A stretch of DNA of 6,050 nucleotides from Cyanobacteria bacterium UBA1221 (GTDB taxonomy: Bacteria; Cyanobacteriota; Vampirovibrionia; Gastranaerophilales; Gastranaerophilaceae). Position 1 is the first letter of the stretch, and each line of letters begins with the position of its first letter. Where the stretch lies: assembly GCA_002309425.1 (NCBI GenBank), contig DBXD01000016.1, positions 32,135 through 38,184 of the forward strand. Direction: 5' to 3'. Below are positions 1-4,815 of the stretch, in pieces. A program made the translations under genes and the position numbers. The notes beneath the pieces are model-generated. The model was not told where the DNA came from. It worked only from the letters and a program-made list of their open reading frames with translations, and did not search any database.

Positions 1-91
1 CTTATAGATAAAGCCGATGAGTACGACCTATTTGGGCAAGTTGTTTGTTGAGGCGTATTATAAAGCCGCTAATCACCTTTTTCTCTTATAA
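1..91 (+). pseudogene. possible remnant of a CFI-box C-terminal domain
   Basis: Plus-strand frame 2 reads L-stop-I-K-P and then MSTTYLGKLFVEAYYK before ending at a TAA at 89-91. From memory, CFI-box C-terminal domains end in a pattern like FRD-x2-L-x5-G-[RK]-x-F-V-x2-Y-Y-x-SPP. The spacing here fits: the L-stop-I triplet sits where FRD is expected, nine residues before the Gly. After YYK the expected SPP continuation is replaced by an unrelated tail that runs into the 3' end of the opposing protease gene. I read this as the decayed, truncated end of a gene lying mostly left of the window. Frame 1 is also open from 1 to a TGA at 49-51 and could instead be the end of another gene. The match is short, so confidence is low. 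Confidence 0.3.
8..68. repeat. 9-bp direct repeat ATAAAGCCG at the left edge
   Basis: The exact 9-mer ATAAAGCCG occurs at 8-16 and again at 60-68, just outside the stop codon of the protease gene (69-71). The copies lie in different reading frames of the presumed remnant, so a protein repeat does not explain them. They could mark a small duplication or a recombination scar, or be chance. Confidence 0.35.
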
Positions 92-1652
92 GTTTTACCA
101 TTTTTTCCACTTCGCTTTGGATAACTTTTTCATTTGTATAAATTAATGCATCTAATTCTTTATTACATTTCTTTGTATATTCTTCTATAATATTCTTTTC
201 AATACCTTTCTCTTTAGCTTTTTCTGCAACTGCATTAATAACAGGTAAAATTAATGATTTTTTCTCTTTTCCCTTACCCCATCCAGATTTGTAATTATCT
301 AAAAACTCTATAAAATCCGGTTTTAATTCCAACAGTAATAATACATTATCTTTATTTACACCTTGTGTAGAGGGATTTTTTTGTTCGAACTGAGTTTCTT
401 GTTTTTGCACTCGGTAATTCAGCGCGAAATCAGTTTCTTTCAGATATTCTGTTTTAATTATAGATTTCAGGTTATCAAAATTTATATCTTCTTCAGAAAT
501 ACTAAATTTTATAAATATATCTGCAATTTCCGGGAATATATTATTCACGATATTCATATCCGTTTTCATTTGAGTTATTTTATCATTTATTCTAACAGAA
601 TCTTTATGAGATTGGATTACCTCGTTTTTTATTTCATCAGGAATTAATTTTTCCAAGTCATTTTTTGTACTTGAGTTATTAGTAGCAACCCTTAACATTT
701 GTACATCGCTAATAAAATCTTTCCAAGGCAATTTAATTTCTTTATCTGCCTGATACGGATCTATAATAATAACAAATTTATTATAAACAATCTTTTTTAT
801 TGCATATGCATGATTTCCGTGGACAGGTGAATTTTGACTTCTGCTACTTGTATAATCACTTTGAAAAGTACAAACAGATGCAACATTGGTAGTATTTTCT
901 GCCAAATTTCTAATGAAATTTTTAGTAACCTGTATGTCCTCTGTACACGATAATTCTACGTCTTGTCTTCCGGTAATAAATGTCGAAATGTCCATAGTGA
1001 TGCCGTTCATATCATATACACCACCACCAGAGATATATGTCAGATGTTCAGGGTCTTTGTAGTCAAAATGAGTGCATCTTTTATATTTACCTGATTCTAA
1101 CAAAGTTATTGCTAATTTTTCAGTAGCCAATTCAAAAGCCAACATATCATCATCACCTTTTGAATAACGCTTGCTTTGTCTTGCTTTATCTATTTCTTCT
1201 GCGGTAATATGAAAAGATTTTTGTTCTATTGGCGCACCTTTAAAATTTATTGTTACCCCTCCGCTTCCGTCACTATCCGGAATTATTGCCTCATATATAG
1301 CTTTTCTGCCCCATTCGGTTAGGTTTAATGCATTAATATCGGATAATAACCAGCAATCTCCCTGTTTATCTGATTGAAACGTAGCTTCAATTTTTCTGTT
1401 AAAACTAGTCTGTGGTTTTTGTTGAATTTCGTAAAAGTATCCGCAAAATAGTCCTGTCTTATCCAAATTATTATTTGGGGTTAGCATAGGTTGCTGCCTG
1501 TCCAATAAAAATAAACTGACCCCATTTTTTATCTTCTGAGCAATATCAAGAGAAATTACGCCATCTTTAAGCATCAAATCAGCGATTGCATCTCTTGAAT
1601 AAAGCAGATACCTTTGCTGATATTGATTATATAAAGCCTCAATTCCCGGCAT
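69..1652 (-). CDS. calpain-like (C2 family) cysteine protease with helical C-terminal half
   Basis: This is a probable cysteine endopeptidase of the calpain fold. Numbered from the ATG at 1650-1652 (527 residues), residues 93-103 read FQSDKQGDCWL, matching the calpain Q-G-D-C-W active site with Cys100 as nucleophile and Gln97 for the oxyanion hole. GDDDMLAFE (about 166-174) and GGG (209-211) match the region before the calpain glycine-rich part. GNHAY (279-283) supplies His281. IIIDPY supplies Asp298 where classical calpains have Asn in N-P-W. Residues beyond about 325 are charged and predicted helical, with no domain I recognise and no EF-hands. No signal peptide or membrane segment is visible, so it is either cytoplasmic or exported by a non-Sec route. 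The ATG is preferred over a TTG two codons upstream because AAAGAGGT at 1662-1669 is 9 nt from the ATG but only 3 nt from the TTG. Its substrate is unknown. It lies 70 bp downstream of the small gene on the same strand and may be cotranscribed with it. Confidence 0.8.
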   Translation of the reverse strand: MPGIEALYNQYQQRYLLYSRDAIADLMLKDGVISLDIAQKIKNGVSLFLLDRQQPMLTPNNNLDKTGLFCGYFYEIQQKPQTSFNRKIEATFQSDKQGDCWLLSDINALNLTEWGRKAIYEAIIPDSDGSGGVTINFKGAPIEQKSFHITAEEIDKARQSKRYSKGDDDMLAFELATEKLAITLLESGKYKRCTHFDYKDPEHLTYISGGGVYDMNGITMDISTFITGRQDVELSCTEDIQVTKNFIRNLAENTTNVASVCTFQSDYTSSRSQNSPVHGNHAYAIKKIVYNKFVIIIDPYQADKEIKLPWKDFISDVQMLRVATNNSSTKNDLEKLIPDEIKNEVIQSHKDSVRINDKITQMKTDMNIVNNIFPEIADIFIKFSISEEDINFDNLKSIIKTEYLKETDFALNYRVQKQETQFEQKNPSTQGVNKDNVLLLLELKPDFIEFLDNYKSGWGKGKEKKSLILPVINAVAEKAKEKGIEKNIIEEYTKKCNKELDALIYTNEKVIQSEVEKMVKLIREKGD

Positions 1653-1661
1653 ACACAAAAA

Positions 1662-1669
1662 ACCTCTTT
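1662..1669 (-). promoter_or_regulatory. ribosome binding site of the calpain-like gene
   Basis: On the minus strand this reads AAAGAGGT. It is 9 nt from the ATG at 1652 and 3 nt from the TTG at 1658, which fixes the ATG as the likely start. The same octamer, with the same 9-nt spacing, precedes the next gene upstream (1963-1970). Confidence 0.65.
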
Positions 1670-1695
1670 TTAATACTTCCGTTTTATTTTACGGC

Positions 1696-1716
1696 AAAAA
1701 GATTAAAAACTTTAAT
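1696..1716 (-). terminator. weak AT-only hairpin with T run after the small gene
   Basis: On the minus strand ATTAAA (1716-1711), loop GTT and TTTAAT (1707-1702) form a 6-bp stem followed by CTTTTT. It starts 6 bp after the stop of the 76-codon gene. With no G-C pairs it would be weak, so it may only attenuate, or be AT-rich background. Confidence 0.2.
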
Positions 1717-1722
1717 TTTGTT

Positions 1723-1953
1723 TTACCCGCCAAAATAGTCACAGATGAGGGTTTTCTTTTTCGGGAAAAGCCTGATTACTTTATCGGCAAATTTATTTCT
1801 GTTTAAATCATCAAGTTGTTTTTTTAATATTGCTTTTTCTATTACCAGTTTGTTATACAATTGGGAGCAGATGCAACTTTTCTCAACTTGCGGGGCTAAT
1901 TTGTCAAGCTGAATTTTCTTTTTCTCTATAGCCTGAATAATTTCCTTTTTCAA
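1723..1953 (-). CDS. small lysine-rich helical hypothetical protein (76 aa)
   Basis: I do not recognise this family. The product is 76 residues and strongly basic. Two predicted amphipathic helices (about 3-19 and 30-58) with spaced Ile, Leu and Val suggest a helical hairpin or coiled coil. They are separated by a short Pro-containing turn with a C-I-C motif (Cys27, Cys29). The basic tail FPKKKTLICDYFGG carries a third cysteine, Cys71. A metal or disulfide role for these cysteines is possible but unsupported by a full motif. The start is TTG: no in-frame ATG exists further in, and AAAGAGGT lies exactly 9 nt upstream. A TATAAT at 1993-1998 suggests its own promoter. The regular codon pattern, ribosome site and promoter favour a real gene, but coding status is inferred. 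Confidence 0.6.
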   Translation of the reverse strand: MKKEIIQAIEKKKIQLDKLAPQVEKSCICSQLYNKLVIEKAILKKQLDDLNRNKFADKVIRLFPKKKTLICDYFGG

Positions 1954-1962
1954 TTTTATAAA

Positions 1963-1970
1963 ACCTCTTT
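1963..1970 (-). promoter_or_regulatory. ribosome binding site supporting the TTG start of the 76-codon gene
   Basis: Minus-strand AAAGAGGT ends 9 nt before the TTG at 1953-1951. It is preceded by ATTATT, giving a leader almost the same as that of the protease gene. Confidence 0.6.
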
Positions 1971-1992
1971 AATAATCCTTTTCTGATTCTGT

Positions 1993-1998
1993 ATTATA
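1993..1998 (-). promoter_or_regulatory. -10 element (TATAAT) of the 76-codon gene
   Basis: A perfect minus-strand TATAAT lies about 40 bp upstream of the TTG start, in the 91-bp gap after korC. No good -35 is visible at the usual distance; the nearest candidate, TTTTCA at 2014-2019, leaves a short 15-bp spacer. Transcription would begin near 1986. It could drive the small gene and, by read-through, the protease. Confidence 0.4.
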
Positions 1999-2044
1999 AG
2001 GATAATATTATTTTGAAAATTTTAAATCGGCTTTTTAGTTGATT

Positions 2045-2599
2045 TTATAAATTTGCGGTACAAGAATCATACTCATAACCGATTTTTAATGCCTCAATAT
2101 TAACAGGTATAAGATTTTTTCTGTGCGGCGGAAGCACCGCATCAAGTGCTTTTTCCAACGTTTCTAAAGTAACAAGTTTACTCACTTTCGCCAATACCCC
2201 AAGCGACAAAATATTTGCCATTTTCCCGTTGCCTAACTTTTCCGCCAAAGCCGTAACCGGTGCAAAGATGTAATTTATATCCAATCTTGGCTTTAATTCT
2301 TTTATAAGAGAAGAATTTGCAATAATCCAACCGCCTTTTTTAACCTTGGCTATAAATCTGTCAAAAGATGCCTGATTTAATACAATTATAAAGTCAGTTT
2401 CAGCTTTATTGACGGAACTTACGTCCTCGGTATCATTCATAACTATCTCACAGTTTACCGTTCCGCCCCTCATTTCCGCACCGTAACTCGGATACCAGGT
2501 TACGTTTTTGTTATCAATCATAAAGGCATTAGCGAGAACCTCTCCCGCCAACAAAACTCCCTGACCGCCAAATCCTGCTATTATAAAATTATTTTCCAT
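2045..2599 (-). CDS. korC: 2-oxoacid:ferredoxin oxidoreductase, gamma subunit
   Basis: This is the gamma subunit of a 2-oxoacid:ferredoxin oxidoreductase (pyruvate ferredoxin oxidoreductase domain III type), the subunit associated with CoA binding and the core structure. At 184 residues it is the normal length for a free gamma subunit. The N-terminal AGFGGQGVLLAGE (residues 8-20) is the family glycine-rich signature, and SYGAEMRGGT (38-47) is the second family hallmark. An intact Rossmann-like order follows, including VLNQASFD (73-80). The start ATG overlaps the end of korB by 11 nt, pointing to translational coupling, and is preceded by AGGGGA about 7 nt upstream. It is the last gene of the operon, and no convincing terminator follows it. 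Whether the enzyme prefers 2-oxoglutarate or branched-chain 2-oxoacids cannot be told from this subunit. Confidence 0.93.
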   Translation of the reverse strand: MENNFIIAGFGGQGVLLAGEVLANAFMIDNKNVTWYPSYGAEMRGGTVNCEIVMNDTEDVSSVNKAETDFIIVLNQASFDRFIAKVKKGGWIIANSSLIKELKPRLDINYIFAPVTALAEKLGNGKMANILSLGVLAKVSKLVTLETLEKALDAVLPPHRKNLIPVNIEALKIGYEYDSCTANL

Positions 2600-3359
2600 A
2601 ATTTATCCCCTGTGTAATATCTTTATAAATACCGACTTTAAATGTTTCCATCATCTCATTGCGAACTCTTTCATGAGCCTTTTGCGGTGTCATTCTCCAA
2701 TTTGTAGGACATCCCGATAAAATCTCTACAAAACCATACCCTAAACCCTTTAATTGAACTTCAAAAGCTTTTTTTATTGCCTGTTTTGCTTTTTTAATAT
2801 TCGGTACAGAGTCAAGAGAAACTCTTGCACTGAATGCAGTTCCGTCACACAGAGCAATATGCTCCGCAAGTTTTATCGGATAACCGTAGTATTCCAAATT
2901 TCTTCCGGTAGGAGAAGTTGTCGTTACCTGTCCCAACATTGTTGTAGGGCCTAACTGCCCGCCTGTCATTCCGTAAGTTGTATTGTTTATACAAATTGAA
3001 GTTATTTTTTCTCCTCTGAGTGCTGCGTGAACGCCTTCCGCAAGCCCGATAGAAGCGTAATCCCCGTCACCCTGATATGTAAAAACTACTTTGTCCGGGT
3101 TTGCTCTTTTTATGCCTGTTGCAACGGCAACAGCTCTGCCGTGAGGCGCTTCGAGCGAATCCATATCAATGAAGTCGTAAGTGGTAACGGCACAACCTAT
3201 CCCTATTGCACTGATTGTGTTTTTAATTACACCAAGCTCGTCCAGTACTTCCGCCAATATTCTCACGGCTATACCATGATCGCAACCCGGGCAAAATGAA
3301 AACTTTGCACCCTCCTTTATACAGTCCGGTATTTTAAATGTTTGAGTTAATGCAGGCAT
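2589..3359 (-). CDS. korB: 2-oxoacid:ferredoxin oxidoreductase, TPP-binding beta subunit
   Basis: This is the thiamine-pyrophosphate-binding beta subunit, where the 2-oxoacid is decarboxylated on TPP and electrons pass toward the iron-sulfur centres. The 256-residue length is usual for the short beta subunits of Kor/Vor-type enzymes. FCPGCDHG (22-29) gives the N-terminal CxxC. Further family landmarks are IGIGC (52-56), HGRA (73-76), GDGD (97-100) and NNTTYGMTGGQ (125-135); the last two form the TPP/Mg2+ site. EILSGCPTNW (212-221) is a typical late motif and supplies another conserved cysteine. The ATG lies 2 nt after the korA stop, with AGGAAG and GTGGGG upstream inside korA. The motifs suit 2-oxoglutarate- or 2-oxoisovalerate-type enzymes better than the large one-chain pyruvate enzymes. 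Confidence 0.95.
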   Translation of the reverse strand: MPALTQTFKIPDCIKEGAKFSFCPGCDHGIAVRILAEVLDELGVIKNTISAIGIGCAVTTYDFIDMDSLEAPHGRAVAVATGIKRANPDKVVFTYQGDGDYASIGLAEGVHAALRGEKITSICINNTTYGMTGGQLGPTTMLGQVTTTSPTGRNLEYYGYPIKLAEHIALCDGTAFSARVSLDSVPNIKKAKQAIKKAFEVQLKGLGYGFVEILSGCPTNWRMTPQKAHERVRNEMMETFKVGIYKDITQGINYGK

Positions 3360-3361
3360 AT

Positions 3362-4438
3362 CTATACCCCACTTCCTGTTCTGACTTTTTCAACTATTTC
3401 TTCAACCGACGGGGGATTCCCTACGGCTCTGTTTATTAATTCAACCGGAGCTTTGCCGTTTACGGCAAGTTTGATATCTCTTATCATTTGCCCCATATTA
3501 ATTTCAACCGAATAGAATTTCTTCGCTGTATCAGCAAGTTCGGAAATCCTTTTTGTCGGGAACGGGGATAAAGTAATCGGTCTTAAAAATCCGACTTTTA
3601 AACCCAGTTTTCTGCACTCTTTCATGGCAGATTTTGTATTTCTTGCAGGAGAACCGAAACTTACAAGGATAATATCCGCATCTTCGGTATTAAATTCTTC
3701 CCATTCCGTTTCATTATCCGCAATTAACTGATATTTTGCGTATAACTTCTTCATAAATTCACAATGATTATCGGCACTCGGTGCGTAAGAACGAATAATT
3801 CTTGCTTTATGATTTTTTGTACCCGAAAGCGCCCACGAAGAATTGTCAATTTCAGGATAAGGATATTCTTTAAATTCAACCGGTGCCATCATTTGTCCCA
3901 ACAAACCGTCTGCCAGCAAAATGGTCGGAGTTCTGTACTTATGAGCGAGATAAAATGCTTTATATGTTAAATCCGCACACTCCTGAACAGTAGATGGCGC
4001 AAGGACAATAAGTTTATAATCACCGTCACCGCCGCCGATTGTTGCCTGATTATAATCACCCTGAGACGGGTATATATTACCTAATCCGGGGCCGCCTCTC
4101 ATTACGCTCACAAGCACGACAGGCAACTCATCCGATGAAGCATAGGATAAACCTTCCTGCATAAGAGAAACCGCACAAGATGAGGAGGAGGTCATGGCTT
4201 TTGCGCCTGTCGCACAGGCACCTATCACCATATTAATAGCAGCGAGTTCACTCTCAGCAGAAACATATGCTCTTTTTAATTCCTGCATTTTCCCGCTCAT
4301 AAATTCTCCGATTTCACTCTGCGGGGTAATCGGATAACCGAAATAGCAGTCACAACCCGCAAGAACTGCTGCATTTGCGATTGCATAATTTCCTTTTGTT
4401 AAAACTTTCGTACCTGTTTTTATTGCACATTCAGTCAT
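3362..4438 (-). CDS. korA: 2-oxoacid:ferredoxin oxidoreductase, alpha subunit (KorA/VorB type)
   Basis: This is the alpha subunit, which pairs with beta to form the catalytic 2-oxoacid site. It has 358 residues, typical for the free alpha chains often annotated as VorB or KorA. GYPITPQSEIGE (34-45) is the family signature, followed by the AESELAAI segment (61-68) that contacts the TPP site. TSSSSCAVSLM (83-93), RGGPGLG (114-120), SQGDYNQ (125-131) and LADGLLGQ (175-182) follow in the expected order. The C-terminal half is the transketolase C-like domain with SFGSPARN and GFLRPITLSPFP. One oddity: after TSSSS this protein has Cys-Ala, where I expect Pro-Gly in relatives. The start ATG is 8 nt beyond the korD stop, with AGAGG overlapping the korD end. 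The substrate is unresolved between 2-oxoglutarate and branched-chain 2-oxoacids. Confidence 0.94.
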   Translation of the reverse strand: MTECAIKTGTKVLTKGNYAIANAAVLAGCDCYFGYPITPQSEIGEFMSGKMQELKRAYVSAESELAAINMVIGACATGAKAMTSSSSCAVSLMQEGLSYASSDELPVVLVSVMRGGPGLGNIYPSQGDYNQATIGGGDGDYKLIVLAPSTVQECADLTYKAFYLAHKYRTPTILLADGLLGQMMAPVEFKEYPYPEIDNSSWALSGTKNHKARIIRSYAPSADNHCEFMKKLYAKYQLIADNETEWEEFNTEDADIILVSFGSPARNTKSAMKECRKLGLKVGFLRPITLSPFPTKRISELADTAKKFYSVEINMGQMIRDIKLAVNGKAPVELINRAVGNPPSVEEIVEKVRTGSGV

Positions 4439-4446
4439 TATTACTT

Positions 4447-4659
4447 TTAACCTCTATATACTTCTTTAATGGCTAAATCAGGACATCTGACAGCACACAT
4501 TGCGCATCCCAGACATTCATTATTCGGGTCATCAAATTCGGCAAGATGTACACCCAAATTATTGACACTTTCCCCGATTTTTATAAGCTTCTTGGGACAT
4601 TCATCAATACAAAGATAACATCCCTTGCACCTGTTTTTGTCAATTACAATATGACTCAT
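4447..4659 (-). CDS. korD: 2x[4Fe-4S] ferredoxin subunit (delta) of the oxidoreductase
   Basis: This small 70-residue ferredoxin-like subunit is the electron outlet of the complex. Two classic clusters are visible: CKGCYLCIDECP (Cys11, 14, 17, 21) and CLGCAMCAVRCP (Cys49, 52, 55, 59), each predicted to bind a [4Fe-4S] centre. They are separated by a linker with NNLGVHLAEF, usual in KorD/VorD-type chains. I start at the ATG at 4657-4659 because GAGAGG lies 8 nt upstream and the likely transcription start is near 4681. A longer reading from a TTG at 4683 would add eight residues unlike the family. It is the first gene of the operon, and the order D-A-B-C matches four-subunit Kor operons known from anaerobes and archaea. 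Confidence 0.93.
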   Translation of the reverse strand: MSHIVIDKNRCKGCYLCIDECPKKLIKIGESVNNLGVHLAEFDDPNNECLGCAMCAVRCPDLAIKEVYRG

Positions 4660-4667
4660 AAAAGAAT

Positions 4668-4673
4668 CCTCTC
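4668..4673 (-). promoter_or_regulatory. ribosome binding site fixing the korD start
   Basis: Minus-strand GAGAGG is 8 nt from the ATG at 4659. It lies inside the frame that would be translated from the TTG at 4683, so it argues for the shorter protein. Confidence 0.7.
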
Positions 4674-4687
4674 TCCATGCCAATATT

Positions 4688-4696
4688 ATTATATCA
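4688..4696 (-). promoter_or_regulatory. extended -10 promoter of the korDABC operon
   Basis: The minus strand reads TGATATAAT, a perfect -10 hexamer (4693-4688) with an upstream TG. The region 17 bp further up reads GGCTCT, so no proper -35 is present, as can occur with extended -10 promoters. Transcription would start near 4681, giving a leader of about 22 nt before the korD ATG. Confidence 0.55.
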
Positions 4697-4751
4697 CTTA
4701 ATAGAATTTAAGAGCCTTTTTGTTCATATTTTAATAAAATTGCTTAACATT

Positions 4752-4781
4752 TTGCTATATTTGTTATTATTCTGGTAAAAT
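4752..4781 (+). promoter_or_regulatory. promoter of the coiled-coil repeat gene
   Basis: TTGCTA (4752-4757) and TAAAAT (4776-4781) are separated by 18 bp, and the -10 carries an extended TGG. They match the consensus at four and five of six positions. The start point would be near 4788, about 28 nt before the ATG. It faces away from the kor promoter, with about 55 bp between the -10 elements and AT-rich DNA throughout. Confidence 0.5.
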
Positions 4782-4804
4782 ATTATCAGGGAAAGTGTAT
4801 TTTT

Positions 4805-4810
4805 AAGGAA
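4805..4810 (+). promoter_or_regulatory. ribosome binding site of the coiled-coil repeat gene
   Basis: AAGGAA lies 5 nt before the ATG at 4816 and supports that start. Confidence 0.65.
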
Positions 4811-4815
4811 ATATT

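Noticed and set aside
57..62. Minus-strand TATAAT after the protease stop codon
   Set aside because: No -35 is seen and no start codon or gene follows within the window; a chance match in AT-rich DNA is likely.
363..647. 94-codon + strand reading frame inside the protease gene
   Set aside because: Antisense to a gene with clear active-site motifs; the peptide is a Phe/Ile-rich shadow with no convincing ribosome site or family.
1679..1694. Inverted repeat CCGT/ACGG before the protease gene
   Set aside because: Only a 4-bp stem with an 8-nt loop and no T run on the minus strand; it overlaps a weak TAAAAT and is too short to call an operator or terminator.
1999..2044. Rho-independent terminator after korC
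   Set aside because: One AAAAAGCC block and AT-rich DNA are present, but no GC-containing stem followed by a T run can be formed.
2754..3970. Three + strand reading frames within korB and korA (66, 90 and 68 codons)
   Set aside because: All are antisense to well-conserved oxidoreductase subunits and show no family features.
4660..4683. Longer korD beginning at the TTG at 4683
   Set aside because: It adds eight residues unlike ferredoxin subunits, would start at about the predicted transcription start, and overlaps the ribosome site that serves the ATG at 4659.
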